From Siphonodentalium dalli (Eukaryota; Mollusca; Scaphopoda; Gadilida; Siphonodentaliidae), in contig CP136068.1 of assembly GCA_032622095.1 (NCBI GenBank), forward strand, positions 130,147,989-130,211,988: 64,000 nt of DNA. The letters run 5' to 3'. A program made the translations under genes and the position numbers. Below the pieces are notes generated by a model. The model did not search any database. It was given only the letters and a program-made list of their open reading frames with translations, and was not told the DNA's origin. This document shows positions 33,067 to 45,244 of this stretch, in pieces (the first letter of the stretch is position 1; every line of letters starts with the position of its first letter).

Positions 33067-33760
33067 AGACAGCCTTAAAATAGACCTCCATAAAAATCAC
33101 TTAAGAGAAAGCAATAAGTGTCCACGTGGTGATCACGTTTTATTAGTCTGCCCAAGATATAATCAGATCAGAAATGAATGCTGCATGTTAATAGAAAAGA
33201 AATTCATGTCCAGTCACATACTCCTGATTGGGTCAAATTCTACCCCCTTAATACGAACTACAACATTTGTATTAGTTGTTTATTATGTATGAAATCTTAT
33301 AATAATTGGAAACTTAGTTGTTTGATTCAGTGAATTTCAATCAGTAATCAGTATTCCCAGTAACTTAAAAACGAAATGAACATTAAATTTAACAGTGAAA
33401 AAGATATGTTGAGTATTAATGAACACATGGCAGTTGTAGCACACACTCTCTCTCTCCCTTTCTCTCTCCCTTTCTATCTCTCACTCACTCTGTATCTCGC
33501 TATCTCTCTGACCGTAGCAGATTCATCAAAATTCTACGCTTATTGAATTCATCATTATCATGTTATTCACATCCTGTCATTCATATCCTGTCCTCTTCAA
33601 CTTGGCATCTTACCATGCGCTCTTTTATACTCCATGTCTTTTTCTTTTATGTGGAGTTAACTCAACATAAGCGATTACTTGCTTGTTGTTAGATCATCTT
33701 CACTCTCATCTATTCTCAATCATGTCATAAACATGTGTATACAAAATAATGAATCGTACG
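33067..33760 (+). pseudogene. LINE 3' end, copy A
   Basis: Contains the end of a LINE ORF (CTTAAGAGAAAGCAATAAGTG, then TTTTATTAGTCTGCCCAAGA) without the full zinc-knuckle. An untranslated tail with a CT-rich tract (33,445-33,480) follows. It is a shorter, more decayed version of 34,090-34,910. Confidence 0.55.
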
Positions 33761-34089
33761 TGACACGTAGTGTAGCAACCACACGTGCTGTGCCTCAAAT
33801 TTGCCTTTTATCGGCGACATAACGCTAAGAATAATTTAGGTGACATATTGCAGTGGTCCAGACGGAGACGACATGATCAGACTTGTTGTGGATAATGCAA
33901 TGTTGTCTGGATTCTGGCCCGCAATTCCAAAATGACGTATATCACTGATGGATATAGAAAAAAATATTTGACGCCATTCACCTACGCCTGAGGTATAGGC
34001 AACCACGCGCACTTGTGGCGCGCTGATGGTTGCTATTATGTATGTTATTTGAGGGTAGAAATATATATAGTTTAAACCAAAAATAACTT
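33761..34089. other. Spacer between two LINE 3' ends
   Basis: No gene seen. A GC-rich stretch with ACCACGCGCACTTGTGGCGCG near 34,002 is partly self-complementary. TTTGAGGGTAGAAATA near 34,050 recurs near 34,930, marking a repeated junction. Confidence 0.35.
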
Positions 34090-34910
34090 TTCACTTAAAT
34101 TTGTGCTCAAATCGTAAAGCTCAAATTATCCATGCACAACACCGACTCAATTGCAGCAGCCTCAATGAAGACCTCCGTGAAAATAACTTAAGAGAAAGCA
34201 ACAAGTGTACATGTGGTGACATAGAAAGTGCTGACCACTTTATATTAGTCTGCCCAAGATACAATCAAATCAGAATGAATACTTCATGTTAGTAGAAAAC
34301 AAATTCATGTCCTGTCAGTCCAGTCACATACTCCTGATTGAGTCAAATTATATCCCCCTTGATACGAACTACAACATTTTTAAAGCAACACAAACGTTTA
34401 TAGTTTTAGTGGTAGGTTTGTGTTGTTTATTATGTATGAAATCTTATACTAATTCGAAATTGTGTCCACAGATGATTACATTTATAATCATCTAGCATAG
34501 TTGTTTGATTCAGCGAATTTCCGTCAGTCATCAATATACCTAATAATTTATAAACGAAAAGAACATTAAATTTAACAGTGAAAAAGATGCGTTAACTATT
34601 CATGAATACACGGCAGTTGTAGCACTCTCTCTCTCCCCACTCTTTCTCTCTCTCTCTATCTCACGCACTTCCTCTGTATCTCGCTCTCTCTGACCTCAGT
34701 AGATTCATCAACTTTCTACGCTTGTTAAATTCATCATTATGGTGTTATTCATATCCTGTCGTTCACATCCTGTCCTCTTCAACTTGACCTCTTGTCCTCC
34801 GATCTTCTTATATACTCCATGTCTTTTTCTTTTCTCAACGTAAGGGTTGACAAGGCTTGTTGTTAGACCCTCTTCACCCTTATATATTCTAAATCGTGTC
34901 ATAAACATTT
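34090..34910 (+). pseudogene. LINE 3' end, copy B
   Basis: The frame 34,101-34,292 carries HAQHRLNCSSLNEDL and then CTCGDIESADHFILVCPRY, the zinc-knuckle-like C-terminus typical of CR1/Jockey LINEs. An untranslated tail with a CT-rich tract follows (34,626-34,660). It is related to copy A about 1.1 kb upstream. Confidence 0.7.
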
Positions 34911-35004
34911 GTAAAAAAAATAAAATGTTCTTTGAGAGTAGAAATAATTATTGTTTAAACCATCTCAGCCATCACATAATACCCAGTAACCTACACCATG
35001 GCTT

Positions 35005-35530
35005 TTAAGAAACATAACTGGTTATACTGGTCGACGATCTGGTACGCAGCCTTGTTGCAGACCAACAGACACACCTACTCCTGCTGGATATCAGTAAAGC
35101 TTTCGACAAGGTTGACCACTCCAAATTTATGTACAAGATAAGTGCAAATGGCATAAGGGGAACAACTCTAAATTGGATCAAAGCATTCCTCAGAAACAGA
35201 ACACAAACTGTCATCCTTGAAAGGCACAAGTCTCAAGAAGTATTGGTAACATTAGTGGTCCCCTGGGGCTATGACATGGGACCCCTTCTGTTTCTGACCT
35301 CCGACACAAGGCTATTTGCAGACGACATCGCTATCTAGCTCACCATACACAATAGATCCAACTGCAAAACACTCCAGTGAGATCTAGACACATTGAAACT
35401 TGGGAACATTAATGGGATATGGCCTTCAACCCTGGAAAATGTCAAATCATTACTGCATGCAGGAAAGAAACGTCAATTATGTACAGCTACATCCTTCATG
35501 GCCAATCTCTTGAACACGTAGATAATTGTT
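35005..35530 (+). pseudogene. LINE reverse transcriptase fragment
   Basis: Encodes LLLLDISKAFDKVDHSKF, a WIKAFLRNRTQTV helix, VPWGYDMGPLLFL and LFADDIAI. These are the RT palm motifs of a CR1/Jockey-like LINE. The usual residues between GPLLFL and the ADD box are deleted, and a frameshift after 35,340 moves the continuation (MAFNPGKCQIIT) into another frame. It is dead and truncated at both ends. Confidence 0.75.
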
Positions 35531-37918
35531 GTTGTTGTTTTAACTGCCTTTAAACTTTCCTCTGTAACACAATCTTTATCTGATTTATCGTACTGTCCTC
35601 TCCCAGTCAAACACTCCCCTTTCTTGCACTGACGCGCACTGGCCATACTTCCCATAATTGGGGGTGTGTCAGTAAAAGATAGATGTTCCTGTCACCTAAT
35701 AGTCACTTGTTACTTGCCAGGAAATTTGCGAAGTTTATTTTATTAGAATATGGCATGAAAACTACTAAATTTGTCAGAAATAGACAGAATATCTTATACT
35801 CTTCCTAATTGTAAAAAATAGTTTGACTTGTTTGTGTTTGTTGCAAATAATCTGAGGTTTTCTATGAACATTTTGTTCCTGTTCCTGATATTGTTCAGTT
35901 ATTGTTCAGAATGTGGCATAAAAGGCAATACATTTGTCAAAATTAGACAGAACGTGTTATATTGTTCATAATTGTAAGCATATTTTTCGGTAGTATTTTG
36001 TTAGTTGCGACTGTCACAGATGTCTATCATTTTTCAAAGGATTTAAGAAATTTGTAGAATCATAAGCATCCTCTGTGCCAGTAATATTTGGCAGCGATAT
36101 TTTTTAATTTGGGAGAAAGCGACGACTTTCTGCGAAGAATCTATTACGTTCTTTGGGGGGGGGGGGGCTAATTACCGATTCACCGATTGAAGTTTCTTGC
36201 CAACTAAACGCTGATGAGTCAAAACAAGTGCTTATATATTGCAATTTCATGAAGGGGAGATGCCAATTAGATTTCGATGTATGATAAATATGTATGTTTT
36301 CGGTGCGTAAAACAGGGGGGTGAGGTCTGGAAAAAATTGCACATATAGGGCCCAAAAAGTTTTTTTCCGACCCCGAGGGACCCACCACCCCATTTGTGCA
36401 AAAAAAAAATGTTTTTCCTCCAAAATTTTGGGGACCCACCACCCTTTCTCATGTTTTTATCATGTATTTTTGGTTAGGTATACACATAGGTATATGGTTA
36501 TTATACCCCCGATATTAGTCGGCGGGTATATAGTTGACGTCTCGAGCCGTCCGTGCGTGCGTCCGTACAAACATTTTGCATTATAACTCAAGAGTCGGTT
36601 GTCATATTTTGATGCCCTATGGCATGGTGACGGACCAGAAATGGGGAACGAATATGCATAATATCACGTGCTGTGACCATCAATGCCTACCAGAGTTATG
36701 GGCCCTGTTCGACTTTATGAAATTGAGTCCGTACAAAGTTTTTGCAATATAAGTTAAGTGTCGGTTATCGAATTTTGATGTGGTTTGGTATTCAATGAGA
36801 ATAGCGTCACCTTCAGTTGGGATTGTCTGAGCAGTAAACAGTAACGGTCATTCATCATAACCAATTCAGTTTTATTTGGATAATTGTTGCAAATTAGCAT
36901 TACTTGCAATCATTCAAGATGAGAAATAACCAGAAGGAATGAATTTGATTACATGCCAGAACAAGACAGTATTTCAGACATTAGTCATTTTTGAGATACC
37001 CTTTTCAATTTCATGTTATGCAACAGTCAGGTTAATGGTATCTAGTCATCATTGAGTATTTACCATGTAGTATCCAATTTGTGATACAGTTTTTTTTGTT
37101 TTATTACTTTTATTCAGGTAATATATTAATTTTGTTACTAAATATTTCTTACGTTGATCATAAGTTTCCTGAACGCTATTACGGTGGTCCACTGTCAAGT
37201 TGGCCGGGATCCTGTGAAATCCAGAATGTTGCTAAATCTGAGGCTAAAGAGTCACTACAGCTGCTTATATAGCCCTATACCAAAAACCATGATACTAACA
37301 TGCTTACAAACAACATTACATGGTCAGTACTTGTAAATTGTTTGAAAAAATAACCCATTTTGGAAAAAATTTACAAGCACGATTTTTTCGGCCTCTGGAC
37401 CACCCCGGTCGTATACGGATTTTTTTTGCAGACCCCCACCCCCCGCCTGCGTAAAACGCGAGAAAATTAAGTTTATAACTCTGTTCCTGTTCCTATTACT
37501 CGTAATAGTCCTCGGGTGCCGATTCACCGCTCAACGTTCCTTGTCAAGTATACGCTTACATGCTGCTCTCAAAAGTTGAGTTTAAATGTTGCAATACTCA
37601 TGGAGGTGAATTGCTATGCTTTTGAATGATGTATAATTTGTGTTGTTTCATTGCATAAAACGGGAGAAAATTGAGCTTATATCCTGTTCCTGTTACTCGA
37701 GATAGACAATCCCGAATTCCGCGCCATGCTGTGAGTGTGTCCAGCCGCCCTCAAATTAATCATGAATGCCAGAACGCATGGCTTCTGATTGAATTAATAT
37801 AATTCAATTTAATCTTCCATTGGGTTATGTGGTAATAATTCAATTTGTCGTGTCACTCCTATGTGGAAAATATGTCGCCGAGATTATAAAATTTGGGGAA
37901 TTGTGATGTCTTTAGTTT
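35531..37918. other. Intergenic sequence with diverged dispersed repeats
   Basis: No gene supported. A poly-G tract at about 36,157-36,167 precedes CTAATTACCGATTCACCGA, and a related block with GTGCCGATTCACCGCTCAACG lies near 37,515. Blocks around 36,300-36,450 and 37,380-37,460 share GCGTAAAAC plus C/G-rich text. At 36,540-36,780 the words CATTATAACTCAAGAGTCGG and AGAGTTATGGGCCC resemble the array at 5,681-7,480. Confidence 0.4.
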
Positions 37919-38155
37919 TTAGTTTATAGGCTGAGTACTGTCAACTGAATATGTGTATAGTCCACCAATCGCGGGTTTGTTTGATTTTCGTATAACACCA
38001 TTCATGGTCTGCAGGATTAATTCATGTGCTTCATTGGACACATAAGAAATGAACGGCGGTTTCAATGTGGTCATGGGATTTTGACCGCGAGAAAATTCAG
38101 CAAACTTAAATTCATTATGAACTAGGATTGTCTGTCTTTCCCAATATTTATTCAA
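37919..38155 (-). pseudogene. hAT/ZMYM-type (DUF4371-like) transposase fragment
   Basis: The frame's latter part reads PPFISYVSNEAHELILQTMN and then GGLYTYSVDSTQPIN. The pattern YLS-x-E plus YYSVSVDSTPDIS is characteristic of DUF4371/ZMYM-like hAT transposases, and the alignment is by eye. It ends in TAA at 37,919 and has no ATG at its open end. No terminal repeats are recognised. A domesticated exon is possible but less likely. Confidence 0.4.
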
Positions 38156-38490
38156 CTTTAAATGAACGCATGGAGTTCAGTTCGAATCCTCGCCTTTTTG
38201 GAAAACCAAACAGTGTGAGAATCCATTGACGGAGAGCGGAAAAACGAAATTTCACAGTAAAGTATACAAATATGACGAAATGTCTTGTTTAGCTTGTAAT
38301 GAATGTAGACGTGTTGATTTCAAGAATGATAATATCTGAAACTAACAAAAAGTTTCGGCTCTGGATAAGAAATGGACAACACGCCGTTCTACCATAATGA
38401 TATATTTGTGAGGTAGGGGGATTATTGTGGCGGCAATTAAGGAAAATTATCAAACTCCACTGAGCAGCGCCGTTATTTGAACATCAACGC
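38156..38490. other. Intergenic sequence, nothing recognised
   Basis: No supported gene. It precedes the Harbinger-type MITE. Confidence 0.35.
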
Positions 38491-38493
38491 TTA

Positions 38494-39282
38494 GGGTCGA
38501 TCCACACCGGGCGCGAGCGAGCGATTATAGCGGCCGTTTTCTGTCGTCCGCAGCAGTTCAAAGCGCGCGATTTTTTATATTCTCACCACAAGCGATTGAA
38601 TCGCTGACCACGAGGCGATCACAGCAATGATGTTATGCTTCGTCGATTTCTCGCTTTGCGGCAAACCAGCAGGATAATTGGGTCGCTGTCAAATGGAATA
38701 TTTATACGGTCGTACTCCTCCTATTTGAAGACGACACATTCATTCGTCGTCGCGATAAAAAAGGTGGTGGAGGACTTTAGCGACATGCTGATACTGAAGT
38801 GCAAGGATAAATGAGAATAGCAAATGAGGATAAATGATTAATAACAAGATCGTCTGGTTAATGTTTGGTCCCAATCCATTCCAAGCTTGTGAAGTCTATT
38901 TGCCCACAATTTGCACCCCCGATAAAAAAAATCTAACACACTGGAATTATAGAATGAAATTCAATTAGACGCAATTGCTATGATAATTTAGTACGCCCGT
39001 GCATCGTTCCACTTAACAAACTATATTTGACAATTAAATGAGCTGGAAAAACTCTTACATGTATATATATTTAGCAAATTCTGATTGAAATGTCAATAAA
39101 CATTGTAATTGTGACATGCCTGTAAATGATGCGGGTAAACGATTATCTACCCAAACCATCGCGCGCGACGATGCGATCCAGTCGCTTTCGGTGTGAATAT
39201 AAAAATCGCGCGCTTAGAACCGCTACGGACGACAGCAAACGGCCGTTATAATCGCTCACTCGCGCCCGGTGTGGATCGACCC
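38494..39282. mobile_element. PIF/Harbinger-type MITE, 789 bp
   Basis: Terminal inverted repeats of about 85 bp begin GGGTCGATCCACACCGGGCG. The mirror end reads CGCCCGGTGTGGATCGACCC. Both hold CGGCCGTT, the ACGACAG/CTGTCGTC block and AATCGCGCGC. The element is flanked by TTA on both sides (38,491-38,493 and 39,283-39,285), the 3-bp T(A/T)A duplication of Harbinger elements. The interior has no transposase. Confidence 0.75.
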
Positions 39283-39285
39283 TTA

Positions 39286-40361
39286 GTAACACGAAATGTA
39301 TTGTATGGTCGCTCGGTTGTATATTTTTCTGCGGTATTTCAGTATTAACTACATTATAATACTATTGTGTAACTATGTGGCCCACTGTGCTCATATAAGA
39401 AGACCCAATAGGAACCTTCACCATAAAACGAATTTACATCTGTCTCAACACTATATATGCACAACGCAATTTCAATTGCAAATTAAAAACGATAATTGTG
39501 CAAATGAGCAAACACCATTGTTCGCGATGTTTCGAAAGTTGTGGGGATATAAACAGAGTGACGTCTTTATATTATAACATAGCTGTGAGGTGAGAGATCT
39601 CGGCACGTTGTACTTCTAATGGCAACAATTGCCGAGATATGGGTTGTGTGACCTGATTGATGTGTAATCAGAGGAGATGAGTTTCAGGTGAAGGGTAACA
39701 ATACTGATCATAGACCAAAACTAAATTTCTGGCCAAATCCGTACGTGCTGAATACTCAAGCAGTCGTTCGTGTCCGACAATCCCCGGTGATTTCCGGGAT
39801 CAATGTGTTCATAAACCTATGGATGACATTGTAAGTGACGTCACGTTACGTTCATAGCTTTATGAACACATTGACTCAAGGGGAGTGTCTACCGTAACGC
39901 TATGGGGAGATCGGATGCGATATTAGATATATGTATATAAACTCAGGTGCATGTGGATTCATCATATAGTTATGTATTTTGTTGCCAGTTTTCAGAATAT
40001 GACTTATTTGTGGCATTTTGCAATTTTGTTTCCAGTTTTGAAATCTTCTGGTTCATACATGAAGAGTTTATTCATCGAGACAATAATGTCAATACATTAA
40101 AATGTACAATTAGTTTTGTTACTGTTTGTCGTTTTTATGATGGCACTGTACAACAAGTCAGCTAGCAGCCGTTCGTGTAAATACAATATTTCTTTCTAGA
40201 CACTCATGAGATATTTCGGTATTCAAACACGAATTATAGGTTTTCTCTATTCATTGCACAAAAATGAAATAATACAAATTAACTGTATCGGCATCGCCTT
40301 GTTGGGCTGGTTGGGCTGTCTTGTTGTCAACCCCTTTAGTTCCAGAATTATATCTGACTGA
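39286..40361. other. Intergenic sequence with one strong hairpin
   Basis: Open frames at 39,296-39,577 and 39,947-40,165 have no motif I recognise. The notable feature is the hairpin at 39,800-39,874, listed separately. Confidence 0.4.
39800..39874. promoter_or_regulatory. 16-bp perfect stem enclosing a CRE-like palindrome
   Basis: TCAATGTGTTCATAAA at 39,800-39,815 pairs exactly with TTTATGAACACATTGA at 39,859-39,874. The 43-nt loop contains GTGACGTCAC, a perfect CREB/ATF-type site. It may be a tiny MITE or a structured regulatory element. Confidence 0.45.
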
Positions 40362-42233
40362 GTCATTATTTGTGGGAGAATCTGCATTCAGATAACGGAT
40401 TGCACTCCGTAGGACGTGGTTCTGTAAAAGAACAGACCAGAATCAGTAAACGAACAGACCGTAATCGTTATTTCGTCGTAATCTAGATTCAGATTCTGAT
40501 TCCGATTACGGAATCAGAACATTCAAAATGTAAACAAACAGACATTTCCCCACATCGGAGTTTAAAAACACAATAAAACATAAGAATTCGCACATTGTGT
40601 CCAAATTATTGCAGAATATAAAGGTTCTATATCAAAAAAATTTAAATGCGGAGACAAATTTGTGTTACCGGGTGAATATTACTGAAATTAGCCCCTGCGT
40701 GGATATGTCTTCTGCTTTGTTCGTTATTATATCTTCCTTCTTATTCAAGAAATAGTAAGATTATATGATATTGATGGATTATCAGATACACGTATGTACT
40801 ATCTAGTCTTATAGAAATTTCATATTTAAAATGTTTTGTTTCGTTAAAAGCAGTCGTTTTGCACAATAGTTTATGTATAGTGCAGAGACACAGGCATTTT
40901 TTTTGGCCAACGTGCTGTGCATTAGTTGAAAAATAAAGCTTTGCCCATGAAGCTAATGTTGTGGTCCTGTGATCGCACGTGAACTGCATCTCCCAATCGC
41001 AAAAAAAACACAAACGTAAAGCTTATTCTAGGATCTCAGTACTATATAGTGAAAATGTCAGTTAATGTATTTGATTAAATACCCACACGTACATATCTAT
41101 CAGTACCGTGGCTTGAGGTTTCCCATGGGGTGCTCCTTCAAATTCCAGGCCAACTGCACACTCCTCCCTTGAACCAAACATCAAACTCACAGGTTCGCAG
41201 AATTCCATTTGCACCCCCTTGGAAATATCCAACCTGACACACACTAAGATTGGAAAATTACCAACTTTTACTGGTTAAAAATTCAAACAAGGAGAACAAT
41301 TCTAACCTATATATGGTGTCAAATTAATGTCTAACTAATGTTGTGTCAGGCATGAAATTAATTTCCAACTGCTGGAAATGTACCAAAGTTTAGTTTAAAC
41401 ATATTTATTTGTCAAATTTAGATAGCACATGATATATAACACATACGTGTGTTTATACAGACAATGGGATTGGAAAACATGTGCTGACTCACTTAAAGGT
41501 ACCCCGTCCCCCATATGCTATTACAATGAAAAATAAATAATTAGTAATTGCAAAGCAACATGACTACCAAAACAAGTTGAACATATATACAGATCACCGG
41601 TCACCCCATCCCCCGAGTTAGTCATAAGTTTGTATATGTATTTGTTTAAAGTCGGGTTTGTCTGTTGGGTTTGCTGGCTTGTACGTATCATTATATTATA
41701 TTATAGTTAGTCAAAATAATCCTGATTTGCCTCACGCACGAATGACTGTACAGCTAAGAAAATTGTAGCAAAGTTCGGGGGGGGGGGGGGGGGGGGGGTT
41801 CGAGGCACCCCAACCAACCCCTGTCCCCTGTCCCTGTACAACTTTCAAGTTTCGTGTGTTCTCTACAACGTCTTCGGAATTTGATTGAAGCTATTGCGAT
41901 CTGAAGCTATTAGAAATGCTTGCCCTCATCAATAAACACACTTACTTGAAAAAAGATGTGATTAAGTCGGATTGGCAGCTAATTAGGCGCCATGTATATA
42001 CACATGGAAGAAAGGCATGACTTTAACAACAAACATGAACATTATAAATATAAGATACAAATGATGCTTGTGACAAATACATGAGCCAGGTTTGACGCTG
42101 GGAGAACATTAAACATAGGTTCGGAGATCACGTGAATTTCAAAATCTGACCTAGAATCCGTATAATCTCGATTTAGCCCCGCCCCGTAATCGGTTTAGGA
42201 TTCTGAATACAGATTCTCCCACGAAATAACGAC
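40362..42233. mobile_element. Inverted-repeat-bounded segment, 1.87 kb
   Basis: The left end (GTCATTATTT, GTGGGAGAATC, TGCATTCAGA) is inverted at the right end (TTCTGAATACAGATTCTCCC, ACGAAATAACGAC), about 30 bp. Inside near the left end are further dyads of GATTCAGATTCTGATTCCGA (40,487-40,520). No transposase frame and no target duplication are found, so it may be a non-autonomous DNA transposon. The interior contains the exon-like frame at 41,107-41,243 and a poly-G run (about 41,779-41,799). Confidence 0.4.
41107..41243 (-). CDS. Exon-like open segment with splice-site context
   Basis: On the minus strand, an acceptor-like TTTTCCAATCTTAG precedes a 137-base open segment. The segment ends AAGCCACG before a donor-like GTACTG. 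It encodes about 45 residues including VRLDISKGVQMEFCEPV and ECAVGLEFEGAPHGKPQAT. The last part faintly recalls the end of a CAP-Gly domain (VGLE...HGK), but this is weak. No neighbouring exon is visible, and the surrounding sequence is transposon-like, so this may be a captured or chance segment. Confidence 0.3.
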
Positions 42234-43682
42234 TCTGGTGAACTTGACACATACACGCACACTGGGTTACAGATACGACACTATCTTCCCATTCGTGGCA
42301 TCTGAAGCTAACATCGAAAATATCTAGGGCTTCCTTTCTATATGTAGGTCTTTATATAGCTCACTAGCAGGGTTACCCGGCGTTGCCCAGGTTAAAGTGA
42401 TGTGAAACCCTCTGCATGCTGTGTATATTTGTTGGGAATAGAGAACACTCTTGTTCAATGTGTTACACGTATTCTCATAAATTGTATATTCAAATAGCAT
42501 CACAAAACACGATTCTTACAGTCATGGAATATAAGTAGTGGCTCACATTGTCGATTGTCATTTTGTTTATCGCGATTAATCCGTTCCACCAATAATGAAG
42601 TATTTATTTATTTACAACTGCGTATACTTCAGACGTTATAATATGATACATGAACATCATAAACACATTAGTTCGCAAAAATAAAAGACGACAATTGGGT
42701 TTTACATATAGAGATGCATCAATCAATATAGTGGGTTGGACTAAGGACACCTGGCTATCATATCTCCATGAAGATACAGGTGTTTTAAAGAAATTTCCAG
42801 GTGCTATATATTGGCTAAATATTCTCAGTTTAAAAGAAATGTTGGACATGTTGCTGCGCAAGTATATCAGCTACCTGTGCCAGACACAGAGCGAGATTTT
42901 GAGTTGTGTATGTCAGTCGATGAGTCTGTTCTAAAAAATCCGCTGTATCGTGCAGACATACCCTTGTCAGATGTCAGTATTAGAGGATCCTGAAAAGTCA
43001 TGTGCTACTGACTGCGTTTTCTTTTATATCAGAAGAAAATATATTTGACTGCACACTGTGACCACTATTGTTGAACAGGCATTCGATACATTTCCATATC
43101 TCTTGACAAATTGTAACTTTTTTTATGGAAACTGTATTGAATGGAACCGACTCAATTGTGTTATAATCTATATGCAATCCTCTGACGGTTCGAGGTATCT
43201 CAGTGTGCAAGAATGTGTGTATCTCTTCTTCTATGTATCTCTTTATGTTAGCTCATTATGAGAATGCCCTGATTGTGATCCCCATATAAATATGACAGTT
43301 GGGAAGATATAATTGTTCAAGTAACTTAATTGGGTCACGATTTGTCGAGATTGTAAAATTTGAACGCCCAAAACTCCTTAAAATGATATGGAGATGGCCT
43401 GGGTGACTATATATACCGTATAGGTGGATATCGGCGAATAGCAATCTTATCAATGATAGTGCATATCCTCTCACCACCCAAACGACACCAAATGTGATTT
43501 AATTCATCGTATCATTAGAGAAGAACGTGTATGAATTTAGTGCTAAATATATTTGTATCAGCTTTGGTGCAAATGCCATCCTCATGCACGACTTTAACGG
43601 CGCCACTTTTGACATATTAAACCACGTTCATTAGACTCATGGATGCATGATATACTGGATATGATTATATATAGGTTTGGTG

Positions 43683-45244
43683 GTAATCAGCAACTAAACA
43701 AATTCTTAGAATAGTTATGACCCCCCCCCCCCACATATCTCACCCAAACGGCAGCAATTTGGCGTCTTTAAATCACTTATATTCCTCGTATCATAGAGAA
43801 GAATAATATATCAATTTGGTGGAAATCTGCGCTAAAAATATCGCCATATCACGGAGGTGATTATATATGCGTTTGTTGGAAATCGGCGACAAAACTATTT
43901 CACCATATTTTTTAAATTTTGCCGACCTCCCCCTTTTCTTCCCCTGACACCAACAGCGTCACTTAGACAATTTTAACCCGCACCATTATCTTCCTTGTGA
44001 CCTTGTAAAAAGTTAACCCTCTTATAACGCCTTGGTGCCATCTCGATTGCACACACTAAAGATATTTTTTATCAGTTTTGGTGACCCTCCCGTCCCTATT
44101 TTGGACTCAAGCGGTGTCACTTTTGTCACCGTTAAACCACACACTTAGACTCATTATAGATTAGAGATGCATATATATAAAATTGGTGAAAATTGGCGAG
44201 TATACAAATTCGTATCAAATTCAAGGTCCCCATATCTCTCACTCAGAGGGCACCAAGTTGGTGTATCTAAACCACACAATAAGATTCCTCGTATCACGGA
44301 GAAGAATATGTATTAATCTGGTGGAAATCGGCGATAAACATATTGTTATAATTTTTTGTGTCCCTCTCACCTCTATACACCACCTACTCAAATGACCCCA
44401 CTTGTGACATCATTAAACCACACAATTACACTTATGATATCATGGAGATTATTATTTATATGTTTGGTGCTAATCGGCGACTAAAACTTTTTTTTATCAA
44501 ATTTTTGGTGCCCACCCCTCCCCTCCCTTTCTCTCACCAAACAGCATCAATATGGCGTCTTTAAATCACACGATTAGATTCCTCGTATCGTGGATAAGAA
44601 CGTGTATCAATTTGGTGGAAATTGGCGCTAAAAATATTATGTATCAATTTTAGTGCCCCTCCCCCTTTCAGTGCACCCCTGACTCGAATGAGGTCACATT
44701 TGACAGATTTAAGCCACACCATTAGACTCCTCATACCATGGGGATGATTTTGTATAAGTGTGGTGGCAATCGGCGACTAAACCCATTCTTATCAAATTAA
44801 GTGCCCACCCCCAATCTTACCCAAACGACAACAATTTGGCATTGTTAAATCGCACAATTAGATTCCTTGTATCATGAAGAAGAATATATATCAATTTGGT
44901 GGAAATCGGAGCTAAAATTCTAAAATTAGTTTGATCAATTTTGGTGCCCCCCTCTCATTCCGTGCATCACTGACTCTAACGACGCCACTTTTGCCATTAA
45001 ACCACACCATTAGATTCTTCATATCATGGGGATGTTTATATGTAAGTTTCGTGACAATCGGCGACAAAAATTCTGCCCCTCCCTATTTTCTGCCCCTGAC
45101 AACAACGGCGTCACTTTAGAAAATTCTAACCCCCACCATTATCTTTCTCGTAAAAAGTTACCCATAGTAGACCCCTTTGGTATCATCTAGATGGTCCCCT
45201 GTGAATTTCTATAGAACACAGACAGACAGACAGACAGACATTCG
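43683..45244. repeat. Satellite block in Helitron unit 1, duplication copy 1
   Basis: Monomers of about 145 bp alternate between a type with CAATCGGCGACTAAA and one with GGTGGAAATYGGCGCTAAAA. Consecutive landmarks lie near 44,466, 44,614, 44,762 and 44,898. The whole block is repeated almost exactly at 45,245-46,797 with an offset near 1,561 bp. Several short frames are therefore present twice (for example 44,183-44,395 and 45,744-45,956) but are not genes. Confidence 0.85.
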
